Assembly (NCBI GenBank): GCA_020438105.1
Contig: JAGQVE010000025.1
Span: 1-54,104, forward strand
Direction of reading: 5' to 3'
Origin: Bacteroidales bacterium
GTDB lineage: Bacteria; Bacteroidota; Bacteroidia; Bacteroidales; JAADJA01
DNA: 54,104 nucleotides
The position numbers and the translations under genes were made by a program. This document shows positions 1 to 8,068 of this stretch, piece by piece. Each line of letters starts with the position of its first letter. Positions within the stretch are counted from its first letter, which is position 1. The notes under the pieces are model-generated. The model was not told the origin of the DNA. It was given only the letters and a program-made list of their open reading frames with translations, and ran no database searches.

Positions 1-309
1 CATTAAAAAGCTTTCGCCATCCAGTGCTGATCCGGGTTGTGACACCTTAATGCCCGGAGCAGATTTCAGCACGTCAGTTAAAGTTGTAAAACCGCCTTCA
101 AGGATCTCTTTTCGCGAAATAATAAAAACTGTTACCGGTAAATCTTCAAGGTATTTTTTACTTCGGCTTGCTGTTGTTATCTGGGTTTTGAGTGTGTCGG
201 GGTTCAGGTTTATATCTTTGTCATTTAATTGGAGCCGGTCGGAAATGACCTGCCCGGTCAACAGCATTGGCAAACAAACGAATGTTATATAAATCAGCCA
301 TTTTTTCAC
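1..309 (-). CDS. TonB-dependent receptor, N-terminal part (cut by window edge)
   Basis: Only the first 103 codons are in the window; the gene runs off the left edge. It begins with a likely signal peptide (KKWLIYITFVCLPMLLTG), then a short linker and the start of a plug domain: LPVTVFIISRKEIL, then TLTDVLKSAPGIKVSQPGSA. This is the usual TonB-dependent receptor plug pattern, so the protein is probably an outer-membrane gated channel for a siderophore, vitamin or similar ligand. I see no ATG in frame before the signal peptide, so GTG at 309 is the most plausible start. The substrate cannot be told from this fragment. The family call is fairly sure from the plug motif; the start is less sure. 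Confidence 0.75.
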   Translation of the reverse strand, partial: MKKWLIYITFVCLPMLLTGQVISDRLQLNDKDINLNPDTLKTQITTASRSKKYLEDLPVTVFIISRKEILEGGFTTLTDVLKSAPGIKVSQPGSALDGESFLM

Positions 310-394
310 AAATGCAAATGTAACGATTATGGTTAATTTTATCTGAAGTTATTGTTATTTGCCTTTCTCCATAGTTTCTGTTAAGTGTTTGTTG

Positions 395-402
395 TATTTT
401 TG
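395..402 (+). promoter_or_regulatory. candidate Bacteroidota -7 element (TATTTTTG)
   Basis: Perfect match to TAnnTTTG about 80 bases before the beta-barrel gene at 484. No convincing -33 TTTG is seen at the right distance. It would drive the 484-3219 gene row. Confidence 0.4.
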
Positions 403-483
403 CAAATTCAAATCAATTTAACTTTTCATATTGTTTATTGTTATTTCAAGATATATGCTTAACCACTCCTAAAACATAAATTT

Positions 484-1188
484 ATGAAAGCAATTTTAAC
501 TTCAATTATTTTAACAGTACTGCTCGCAGGATCAGTCTTTAGCCAAACAAAATATTACACTACCTCAGGGGGTGAAATGATATTTTCATTTGCATCCATT
601 GACGACAACGGCAGATCAGAAAGTGCAGTGCTGCGTTGGTCGCCCTGGTTTAATCTCCAGAGCATGTTTAATGCTGATTTTAATGAGCACGTCGGAATGT
701 TTGTGGGTTTTTCAATAAAGAACATCGGATTTATTTATGATCAGTACCGCGTTTACAGCGATCCGGAAGACCTCGGAAGTTACACTACTGTGAAGAAAAA
801 ATTCAGATCGTACAATGCCGGTATTCCTGTTGGGTTTAAAATTGGTAAACTTGATAAGCTGTTTGTTTACGGGGGTTATGAGGTGGAGCTCCCTTTCAAT
901 TATAAAGAAAAAACTTTCGTTGGTGATAAAAAAGAGGAAAAATTCAACGTATGGTTCAGTAAGCGTCAGGAGCAATTCCAGCATGGTTTCCTTTTAGGAA
1001 TTCAGTTTCCATATGGTGCAAATCTCAAATTCAAATATTACCTGAGCAATTTCCACAATATGGACTATGTGGATGGAAATGGCCTTAAACCTTATGCCGG
1101 CCTCAAATCAAACGTATTTTATATATCCTTTAATGCTGATTTATTTAAGCCGGATAATAAAAACTCAGACAAGGGAAAATATTATTAA
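484..1188 (+). CDS. putative outer-membrane beta-barrel protein
   Basis: A 234-residue secreted protein that I do not recognise as a named family. Residues 1-20 form a signal peptide ending in SVFSQ. The rest alternates short polar turns with aromatic, amphipathic strands (for example FVYGGYEVELPFNYK and YGANLKFKYYLSNF), as expected of a small outer-membrane barrel. It ends in a basic, hydrophilic tail rather than a terminal aromatic. It lies 6 bases before the next small barrel gene and probably shares its transcript, followed by pyruvate kinase. The location is inferred from the signal peptide and strand pattern; no function is claimed. Confidence 0.65.
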   Translation: MKAILTSIILTVLLAGSVFSQTKYYTTSGGEMIFSFASIDDNGRSESAVLRWSPWFNLQSMFNADFNEHVGMFVGFSIKNIGFIYDQYRVYSDPEDLGSYTTVKKKFRSYNAGIPVGFKIGKLDKLFVYGGYEVELPFNYKEKTFVGDKKEEKFNVWFSKRQEQFQHGFLLGIQFPYGANLKFKYYLSNFHNMDYVDGNGLKPYAGLKSNVFYISFNADLFKPDNKNSDKGKYY

Positions 1189-1194
1189 TAACAT

Positions 1195-1659
1195 ATGACA
1201 TATTTAAAAAAACTTATTATCGCCGGAGCATTTTTTATGATCCTTGCTTCCGGCGATTTATTTGCGCAAACAAAACCTTTCGGATTAGGTATTGTAGTTG
1301 GTGAACCCACCGGTATCAGCGGGAAATACTGGACCGGACAAACTACTGCCCTTGATGGGGCGGTTGCCTGGTCATTCAATCATGAAGGTTCATTTTATAT
1401 TCATGCCGATTTCTTAAAACACCATTTTGATATTATCGATGTATCAGAAGGTAAAATGCCTTTGTATTACGGTATTGGTGGTAAAATGGTGCTGGCCGAT
1501 AAAGGGATACTTGGTGCACATGTGCCCCTTGGAATCGCATATATGTTTGAAACCGCACCCCTCGACATTTTTCTGGAAATACGGCCGGGCCTGAATTTAC
1601 TACCTGCCACTGAGTTCGATATGAGTGGAGGAATTGGTGTTAGGTTTTATTTTGATTGA
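1195..1659 (+). CDS. small outer-membrane beta-barrel protein (BAPKO_0422/DUF3996-like)
   Basis: This 154-residue protein has a signal peptide (residues 1-25, ending GDLFAQ) and a compact set of Gly-rich strands: FGLGIVVGEPTGISGKYW, then YYGIGGKMVL, and it ends GGIGVRFYFD with a terminal aromatic strand typical of outer-membrane barrels. The GEPTG motif and the closing GVRFYF strand resemble the BAPKO_0422-type barrel family; that assignment is from memory of the pattern and is tentative. It sits 6 bases downstream of another barrel gene and 18 bases upstream of pyruvate kinase, so the three may be co-transcribed. Confidence 0.65.
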   Translation: MTYLKKLIIAGAFFMILASGDLFAQTKPFGLGIVVGEPTGISGKYWTGQTTALDGAVAWSFNHEGSFYIHADFLKHHFDIIDVSEGKMPLYYGIGGKMVLADKGILGAHVPLGIAYMFETAPLDIFLEIRPGLNLLPATEFDMSGGIGVRFYFD

Positions 1660-1677
1660 CCCTAAACCTATCTTATT

Positions 1678-3219
1678 ATGACTTCTGAAGGATTCCTTTT
1701 AACTAAAATCATAGCTACTCTCGGACCCGCTTCATCTTCGGTAGAGGTGATCTCTCAATTGATAGGGGAGGGCGTTAGGGTATTCCGTATCAATTTTTCA
1801 CATGGAAGTCTCGACCAGCATGCACAAACCTTGAGTAATATTCGGCGGGCCGAAAAAGAAACCGGTAAATATATCGGGGTACTTGGTGACCTTTCGGGGC
1901 CGAAAATACGCATTGGCGAAGTTGTGGAAGGTGGTATTCAAGTGGCAAAAGGAGAGCGGATCACCTTTATTAAAAACCCTGTTTTAGCTGGCAGCAAAGG
2001 AAATTTAACTACTTTTTCATCTACGCTTCCCCAGTTTATAAATGAGGTTAAGGAAAATGAGCGAATACTGATTGACGATGGAAATATCGAGCTGAAGTGT
2101 GTAACTTGTGCCGGATCGGGAAAAAAAGACGAAATCACTTGCGAAGTGGTTGTTGGAGGTTTGATAAGCACCCACAAAGGAATTAACCTGCCCGAAACGG
2201 AACTTTCTGTAGATGCGCTTACCGAAAAGGACCTTGAATGTGTTGATTTTGCTGTGGAACATCATTTTGATTTCCTGGCACTTAGTTTTGTGAGAAGGGC
2301 TGAAGACATACGTATGCTCAAGAAAATTTTGATTGAGAAAGATGCACGTCCCAATGTGTTTTATACCTCTGCCCGGGATATTGGTTTTAAGGATAAGGCA
2401 AGTGAAGATCAGCATTTTATTCCCATTATTACTAAAATTGAAAAACCCCAGGCCATTGATAACCTGGAGGCAGTAATTCGTGAAACGGATGCGGTGATGG
2501 TGGCCCGTGGTGACCTGGGGGTGGAAATGGATATATCAGAAGTTTCCATTTTGCAAAAACAGATCATCAATATGTGCCAGGCTTACGGGCGGCCTGTGAT
2601 CGTTGCTACGCAGATGTTGCAAAGCATGATCGAGGTTCCGGTGCCTACCCGCGCTGAAGTATCGGATGTGGCCAACGCCATATTTGATGGTGCGGATGCG
2701 GTGATGCTTTCCGGAGAAACGGCAGTAGGGAAATATCCTGTGGAAACGGTGAGGATGATGAATAAGATCGCTCAAAGGACCAATAGCTACATTAAAACCA
2801 ATGCCATTCATCCGGGTTCCGACCTGCAAAAACCGGATCTTTCATTCAGGGCTGCCGCCATTGCCAAAGGCGTTCAAACGATTGTGGATACCATCGAAAC
2901 GAAGTATTTGATCGTATGGACCAATATGGGCGGAAGTGCTGTCTACCTGTCACAATATCGCATCCCGGTGCCCATTCTGGCCTTTAACTCAGTAGAGTCG
3001 CGTTTGCGGCAGCTCACACTGATGTATGGTATCAGGCCATTTATGATGGATCAGCCCAAATCGGGAAGTGATTTTATACGTAAAATTGACCGATTGCTGC
3101 TGAAAGAAAAATGGGCTCAAAAAGGTGATGCCGTCATTATCGTTTCCGGTGATCCGATCAACCGGAAAGGTTTTGCCAATCGGATCGTCATCCATTATGT
3201 GGGGGAGACGGTGGATTGA
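1678..3219 (+). CDS. pyk: pyruvate kinase
   Basis: Catalyses phosphoenolpyruvate + ADP to pyruvate + ATP, the last step of glycolysis, in the cytoplasm. The 513-residue protein carries the family motifs in order: TKIIATLGPAS at the N-terminus, RINFSHG (substrate and potassium region), GDLSGPKIRIG, the active-site segment ITKIEKPQAIDNL, then VMVARGDLGVE and the MLSGETAVGKYPVE magnesium/PEP region, and a C-terminal alpha/beta domain. Length fits the bacterial family, slightly long. Its stop lies 2 bases from the stop of the convergent gene at 3222, leaving no room for a separate terminator. The upstream beta-barrel genes are close enough for co-transcription, though functionally unrelated. Confidence 0.96.
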   Translation: MTSEGFLLTKIIATLGPASSSVEVISQLIGEGVRVFRINFSHGSLDQHAQTLSNIRRAEKETGKYIGVLGDLSGPKIRIGEVVEGGIQVAKGERITFIKNPVLAGSKGNLTTFSSTLPQFINEVKENERILIDDGNIELKCVTCAGSGKKDEITCEVVVGGLISTHKGINLPETELSVDALTEKDLECVDFAVEHHFDFLALSFVRRAEDIRMLKKILIEKDARPNVFYTSARDIGFKDKASEDQHFIPIITKIEKPQAIDNLEAVIRETDAVMVARGDLGVEMDISEVSILQKQIINMCQAYGRPVIVATQMLQSMIEVPVPTRAEVSDVANAIFDGADAVMLSGETAVGKYPVETVRMMNKIAQRTNSYIKTNAIHPGSDLQKPDLSFRAAAIAKGVQTIVDTIETKYLIVWTNMGGSAVYLSQYRIPVPILAFNSVESRLRQLTLMYGIRPFMMDQPKSGSDFIRKIDRLLLKEKWAQKGDAVIIVSGDPINRKGFANRIVIHYVGETVD

Positions 3220-3221
3220 AA

Positions 3222-4523
3222 TTAAATGCGGTATCCCAAATTAATCCCAAATTGATGGGTTAATCGCTCAAAGTATTCTCGATTTTCCAGAAAATATTTA
3301 AGTCCAATGTGTATATCATAATAAATATGTTCACTTATTAATCGTTGCCAACCAGCCTTAATAAATATAAATGGTCTGTCGTAGGCTGGAGAATGTTGAA
3401 TATCCGGATTGTAAATATACCATGAGTCTCCTGTTCCAATGGCTATATAATCAGCAGATAAGCTATTTCCACATTTGCCCTTTAGTATCCTGGATTTCAA
3501 ATTGTAGTAATATCGTGTTTCAATGGTGAATCCAATTATTCCATCAGATGTATTCCTAACTTTTGATGTATTATAGATCGTGTCATCATTTAAATGAGTT
3601 TTAGTTTGGATATACCTGTAAAAACTAAATCTGCTATTCAACTCAGCATTAATTGAAAATGGCGTATTTCCAAATTTATATTCAACTGCCAAATGAGGCT
3701 GAATATAAACAGCAATGTTTTCACCACTGTTAGCTGCAAATACTAACTGACTCAGGTTGCTTTTATATAATAGGTTTAGATTTTCATAACACCTGATTAC
3801 CGGACATAATTTGTTTTTATCCAACTGATACTGATCTTTGGTCAGGCCAAGACCAAGGTAGACGAAGGTATTAAAAGTAAATCTAATTTTCTGGTCACTT
3901 TGAAAAATATTCGTCAATCCAGCCTTTAGGCCAAAATCAGCAAGCCCATATTTTATGAATCTTCGTTGTAATCCCCATTTTAAATACAATGTGTTTTCTG
4001 TGATGTAGGTATAATCTGAAGAACCCAAATCCCTTTCGAAGGTATGGAATCGATATTGCATCCCCAGAGCAAGATAGTTATCAGAAAGGCTATTTGCAGG
4101 TTTATCATTCTTGATTTTTTCTTTAATTCTATAGTACCATCGGCCTTCAAAATATGTATTGAGATATTCTGAAATTTTCAATTCTGATTCTTCAAACGAT
4201 GCATATTGAGAAACATAGGTATTTAAACTTAGTGTGTTTGTTAACTTTAATTCTGCTCCAAGATTTATAGTTGAGCCAAAGAAATAGGGATCAGAGTGGT
4301 CTTCAAAATATAGTTTAACCAACCACTTCGTATCCTCATGCATCATAAAAGCGTACTCCATCGGGGTGATGTATTGCAGGATGCTGTCAGGTAACTGAGC
4401 TGATGTATCATTTTGTGAGGCAGCCTGCTTCGTCAATAACATTAGTAAAGAAACAGCTACAAGGAAGCCAATCTTTTGAATGTAAATATTGCAAGTTATT
4501 TTGTTTTGTTCTTTCATGCTCAT
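3222..4523 (-). CDS. uncharacterised outer-membrane protein, paralogue B of a tandem pair
   Basis: Last gene of the ECF sigma operon, 14 bases after its paralogue. 433 residues with a signal peptide ending near QAASQ, then the shared N-terminal motif LPDSILQYITPMEYAFMMHE and WLVK, and many amphipathic beta strands. Segments shared with the neighbour include GLQRRFIKYGLADFGLKAG, LCPVIRCYE, RILKGKCGNSLSADYIAIG and a terminal strand rich in Gly and Tyr. This suggests a 14-18-strand outer-membrane barrel. No named family is recognised. The two ATG codons at 4523 and 4517 are both possible starts. Relative to the upstream operon genes the coding sequence looks A/T rich by eye. Confidence 0.75.
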   Translation of the reverse strand: MSMKEQNKITCNIYIQKIGFLVAVSLLMLLTKQAASQNDTSAQLPDSILQYITPMEYAFMMHEDTKWLVKLYFEDHSDPYFFGSTINLGAELKLTNTLSLNTYVSQYASFEESELKISEYLNTYFEGRWYYRIKEKIKNDKPANSLSDNYLALGMQYRFHTFERDLGSSDYTYITENTLYLKWGLQRRFIKYGLADFGLKAGLTNIFQSDQKIRFTFNTFVYLGLGLTKDQYQLDKNKLCPVIRCYENLNLLYKSNLSQLVFAANSGENIAVYIQPHLAVEYKFGNTPFSINAELNSRFSFYRYIQTKTHLNDDTIYNTSKVRNTSDGIIGFTIETRYYYNLKSRILKGKCGNSLSADYIAIGTGDSWYIYNPDIQHSPAYDRPFIFIKAGWQRLISEHIYYDIHIGLKYFLENREYFERLTHQFGINLGYRI

Positions 4524-4537
4524 AAGTTTTAGGCCTT

Positions 4538-5785
4538 TTAAAATCTAAGCCCCATGGCCATTTTAAAGAATGGATTGAATCCCCCAGACGCTGTGGTTTT
4601 ATAAGTATAACCCATTCCCCATTGAATGTCATAATATAAATGTTCAGCAAATACCCGTTGCCATCCTGCAGTTATGTAAACCGTATTCCAGCTATCGTTG
4701 AATTTATAGTTATACCTTCTCTCTAAATATACATTACCTGCGGCTATATAACTTGCAGATAAACCATTGCCCGATTTTCCTTTTAATATTCTTTTGTTAA
4801 GGTTATAATACCATCTTGCCTCCAAAGTAGCATAATAGTCCTCTCGATCTAACTTAAATCTCTTTGAATATTGATCTAGGTTTTTTCCGCTAAATCTTAA
4901 TACAGCAATAAGTTCTGCATTGATGGAAAATGGGCTGTTTCCAATCTTTTTCTCAAAAGCCAATGTCGGAGCTAATTCCAATTTTTTATAACGACTGTGA
5001 TATTGGAAATTAAAAAGACTGATAAGATTTGTTTTTATTAAATAAGATTGAGCTTCATAACACTTAAGAACCGGACACAACTTTTCATTGTCTAACCGGT
5101 ATTTGTCATGGGTTATTCCGAGCCCAAAATCGAAATAGGTGTTTAGGGAAAGTGAAGGTTCATAAATGGCTGCATCGCCAGTCATGATGCCTGCTTTAAT
5201 TCCAACATCAGCCAATCCATGTTTAAATAACCTTCGTTGTAAACCCCACTTAAGGTAATATTTGTAGAAATTCGTACTATAAACAGCGGGATACTCAAGC
5301 CCATCTAAAGGCTTCAAATGAATCCTTTCAACTCCAATTGCGAAATAATTATCAGACATGTTAAAGTTCAGACTTTTTTGTTGTCTGCGTTTCAATAAAC
5401 GATAATACCAGCGAGTCTCAAGTTCCAAAACATTTGTATTAAAATTCCAACCGTTTTCAAAACTTGTAATTGTATAACTTGGATTGTAACTTAAATTTAT
5501 GGTTAAAGGTCTAAATACCCTTTTTTCAATCCCAAATTTAACATAGGTTCTTCCGAAGTACCAATCTTCATATATCAAATTAGCCTTTACAAGCCATGAC
5601 GTATTTTCATGCATCATCAATGCATAATCAATCGGGGCAATATATTGAACAATGCTGTCGGGAAGCTGTAAAGTTGAATCCTTATCGCTGTTATTTTGCG
5701 CAAGTGTGTTTGAATACTGTATCAACATTGTCGCGAGCAGAGCGATTTGCATCAAAATAAATTTATGGGATTGATTTTTTTTCAT
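4538..5785 (-). CDS. uncharacterised outer-membrane protein, paralogue A of a tandem pair
   Basis: A 415-residue protein with a signal peptide (residues 1-29, ending NTLAQ), then the motif LPDSIVQYIAPIDYALMMHE and WLVKA. It aligns along its whole length with the next gene: GLQRRLFKHGLADVGIKAG, LCPVLKCYE, SPFSINAEL, RWYYNLNKRILKGKSGNGLS and GWQRVFAEHLYYDI all have counterparts there, so the pair arose by tandem duplication. It ends in GLRF, an aromatic-terminated strand like those recognised by the BAM complex. The start lies one base after the stop of the DUF4097-type gene, so translation is probably coupled. Function unknown; a role at the outer membrane under sigma control is inferred. Confidence 0.75.
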   Translation of the reverse strand: MKKNQSHKFILMQIALLATMLIQYSNTLAQNNSDKDSTLQLPDSIVQYIAPIDYALMMHENTSWLVKANLIYEDWYFGRTYVKFGIEKRVFRPLTINLSYNPSYTITSFENGWNFNTNVLELETRWYYRLLKRRQQKSLNFNMSDNYFAIGVERIHLKPLDGLEYPAVYSTNFYKYYLKWGLQRRLFKHGLADVGIKAGIMTGDAAIYEPSLSLNTYFDFGLGITHDKYRLDNEKLCPVLKCYEAQSYLIKTNLISLFNFQYHSRYKKLELAPTLAFEKKIGNSPFSINAELIAVLRFSGKNLDQYSKRFKLDREDYYATLEARWYYNLNKRILKGKSGNGLSASYIAAGNVYLERRYNYKFNDSWNTVYITAGWQRVFAEHLYYDIQWGMGYTYKTTASGGFNPFFKMAMGLRF

Positions 5786-5786
5786 G

Positions 5787-6683
5787 TCAGGGATTTATGG
5801 CCAATGAGCCGTAGGTTAGTGAAATTGAAACAAGTGGTTTATTTTGATTTGCCTGGTATTCCAGAACGATTTTGTTTGCTTTTTCTGCGGGTAATTCCAG
5901 GAGCATATTTTCAGGTTTTGAAAATTCGCAATCCGAAAGATCGAGGGAATAAGCAAAATGGTCAAAGAGGGGTATAATAAGGTCAATCACCGACTTTTCA
6001 GCTTTGATGTTTAATTGTTTAACATCTTTAAAATCCCGAAGCCTGATCTCTGCAATGGATGCATTCAGTTCAACATTTCCGCTGAGCCCCGAAAGGTTGA
6101 TATCCGAACGATTGCTGTTAACTGAAGCCTCACCACTGAGCCCATTCCAGGTTACATCGCCAAACAAGGTTTCAATGTCGGTTTTGCCACCCACGTTTTC
6201 AAGCGTGATCTTTGAATATTCGCTGTTGATCTTCAGGCCGGCCTTAACATTTTTCACATTTATGCTCCCAAAACTATTTCGGATGTTAAGCGCACAACCT
6301 TCGGGTACCTTGAGGTTGTAGGTGACTTTAATGGATGATTCAGGCCTGGACTCACCTCTTGAAAGTTCAACATAATTCCTCAGGAAAATTTTATTTCCCT
6401 TCGTCTCCGAAAGCCATTTCATTTTATACAGGTCTTCTTCAGCCCGTTCTTTATTTTCGTGTTTTGCAGTGATGGTAAGCTCCAGCACGATGCTGTTTTG
6501 GGCATGCGTTGTGCAAATTATATCCGCATGTTCGGCATTGATTATCAAACTTTGGCCATCAGCCCAGACCAGGTTTTTTGTAACCTTTTTACTCAATACC
6601 TGCACTTTTACCTGTGCTTTCACTGCTATGCCAAACAGCAGAAGCAGTAAGATGATCCATGGTATTTTTATTGTTCTTTTCAT
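5787..6683 (-). CDS. DUF4097-type beta-helix-like exported protein
   Basis: 298 residues with a signal peptide ending AVKAQ. The body carries short repeating strands of the type LKINSEYSKITLENVGGKTD, then TLFGDVTWNGLSGEASV and SNRSDINLSGLSGNVELN, characteristic of DUF4097/adhesin-like proteins that often sit beside sigma/anti-sigma pairs in Bacteroidota. It lies 3 bases after the anti-sigma-like gene and 1 base before the first barrel paralogue, so it belongs to the same operon. It probably acts in the periplasm or at the outer membrane. What it binds is unknown; the family call rests on the repeat pattern and the context. Confidence 0.75.
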   Translation of the reverse strand: MKRTIKIPWIILLLLLFGIAVKAQVKVQVLSKKVTKNLVWADGQSLIINAEHADIICTTHAQNSIVLELTITAKHENKERAEEDLYKMKWLSETKGNKIFLRNYVELSRGESRPESSIKVTYNLKVPEGCALNIRNSFGSINVKNVKAGLKINSEYSKITLENVGGKTDIETLFGDVTWNGLSGEASVNSNRSDINLSGLSGNVELNASIAEIRLRDFKDVKQLNIKAEKSVIDLIIPLFDHFAYSLDLSDCEFSKPENMLLELPAEKANKIVLEYQANQNKPLVSISLTYGSLAINP

Positions 6684-6686
6684 GGC

Positions 6687-7346
6687 TTAATTCACAAGGG
6701 TTATCATTTGAGTGATGATGTCGGTCCGTTCCAGTTCGATTTTTGTAAGCATCACCGCCAGGTCGGGGTCATCATCATAAGGGTTCATGCGCTTTAAAAT
6801 ATCCTCTTTCGACTGCTCCAGGAAATCAAGTTCCTGCTCCATCTTTTTAAACTCAGGGGATTCACAAGCTGCCGGTTTTTCACGACAAATCACAGCCAGG
6901 GCTTCTGATACCAATCCATCATCCTGCTGCCACTGATCCAAATCCTGTGTTTCTGTCCATTCTTCCGAATAGGTTATTTGAGCTGTCTTTCGCGAATTGG
7001 AAAAATAAACAATCAATCCGATCAATAGAATTGATGCGGCAGCTAAAGATAATCGGGTCCAGAGATGCAAAACCCTGGATTTTGATTTTTGGTTTAGTTG
7101 TTTTTCAATGCTGTTCCAAATCCTTTCAGGTGGGTTAAATTCCTGAAGTTTACCGGATGTTTCACTTAGATCTAATTGTTGTTCAATCTGATTCCAGATA
7201 AATTCAGGAGGTTCAATTTCACCAAGTTTGCCGGCCAGGACTTTTTTATTCATCGTTTCCTCCAGTTGCTCCCAGCTACTTTCATCCGGTGAATAAATTC
7301 TTAAACGCCCCAGTGCTTTTTGCAATATGCCGCGGTTTTTCTCCAT
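6687..7346 (-). CDS. anti-sigma-factor-like single-pass membrane protein with threefold motif
   Basis: The start codon overlaps the stop of the ECF sigma gene (TAATG), the usual arrangement for a sigma/anti-sigma pair with coupled translation. 219 residues: a cytoplasmic N-terminus (1-95), one transmembrane helix (about 98-116, LSLAAASILLIGLIVYF), and an acidic periplasmic region with coiled-coil character. The N-terminus holds three copies of a short motif, L-x(4)-PP-E-x-IW-x-x-IE-x-x-L, with tryptophans at residues 25, 51 and 77, exactly 26 apart; the first copy is the most diverged. I see no classic zinc-binding anti-sigma motif (HxxxCxxC). The anti-sigma role is inferred from position and topology. 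Confidence 0.75.
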   Translation of the reverse strand: MEKNRGILQKALGRLRIYSPDESSWEQLEETMNKKVLAGKLGEIEPPEFIWNQIEQQLDLSETSGKLQEFNPPERIWNSIEKQLNQKSKSRVLHLWTRLSLAAASILLIGLIVYFSNSRKTAQITYSEEWTETQDLDQWQQDDGLVSEALAVICREKPAACESPEFKKMEQELDFLEQSKEDILKRMNPYDDDPDLAVMLTKIELERTDIITQMITLVN

Positions 7347-7870
7347 TAGCTCTTAATTTTAAGTTTAGCTATAAGCATTCGTTTGGCTTTAAAAAGCTGA
7401 GTCTTGGAGGTGTTTACCGAAATATCCAGCATTGTTGCAATTTCATTGTGCTTAAAACCTTCAATTTCATACAAGGTGAAAATGGAGCGGTAACCATCAG
7501 GCAGGTTGGAAATGGCGGTTTCCAGCCTTTGTGCGTCTATTTCCGCTCCCCAGTCGATTACCACGGCTTGCTGGGTTTCAGGTATCTCATCAAAGGAAAT
7601 GCGATTTTTGATCTTTCGTAATGCTGCCCGCGCCATGATGGTATGTACCCAGGTTCCCAGTTTCGATTCGCCGTTAAAGGAGGGGAGGCTTTCAAATACT
7701 TGTAAAAAACCTTCCTGCAGCACATCGTTGGCATCTTCAAAATTGTTGGTGATCCGGTAGGCAAGGGTATACATTTTCGTTTTATATTGATCATACAAAG
7801 CCTTCTGTGCAATCCTGTCGTTTTTCAAACAGCCATTTATTATTTGTTCTTCGGATAAACTGGGCATCAT
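7346..7870 (-). CDS. ECF-type RNA polymerase sigma factor
   Basis: 174 residues with the two ECF domains. Region 2 spans about 20-90, including ALYDQYKTKMYTLAYRIT and DANDVLQEGFLQVFESL. Region 4 spans about 115-170, with ISNLPDGYRSIFTLYEIEGF followed by the helix-turn-helix HNEIATMLDISVNTSKTQLF. It directs RNA polymerase to a small set of promoters. It is the first gene of a five-gene minus-strand operon with a putative anti-sigma factor, a DUF4097-type protein and two outer-membrane paralogues, which suggests cell-envelope sensing. Two adjacent ATG codons (7870, 7867) can serve as the start. The divergent gap upstream holds a 19-base palindrome. Confidence 0.92.
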   Translation of the reverse strand: MMPSLSEEQIINGCLKNDRIAQKALYDQYKTKMYTLAYRITNNFEDANDVLQEGFLQVFESLPSFNGESKLGTWVHTIMARAALRKIKNRISFDEIPETQQAVVIDWGAEIDAQRLETAISNLPDGYRSIFTLYEIEGFKHNEIATMLDISVNTSKTQLFKAKRMLIAKLKIKS

Positions 7871-7965
7871 TTCGGCCTTGTCTTTTTTAGGTTAGTGATC
7901 AATCATTGAAATATGGTTGTCCGGACCGTCTGTTTTTTTTGAAATTATTTTAAAATAGAGAATTA

Positions 7966-7984
7966 GCTAATTTATTAAATTAGC
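7966..7984. promoter_or_regulatory. 19-base perfect palindrome, candidate operator
   Basis: GCTAATTTA, one central T, then TAAATTAGC. It lies between the divergent ECF sigma operon (start 7870) and the SDR gene (start 8069), about 85-100 bases from each start. The symmetry is perfect but the sequence is A/T rich, so chance is not excluded. Confidence 0.4.
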
Positions 7985-8068
7985 CGTATGCGATCCTAAT
8001 TATAAATTCTAATTTGCATTTTTTTATCTTTACAAGCTCAGATTTGAAGTTGTGATAAATATGTCATT

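Noticed and set aside
50..292. Plus-strand frame of 80 codons at the left edge
   Set aside because: The minus strand encodes a clear TonB plug with signal peptide here, so the plus frame is a shadow.
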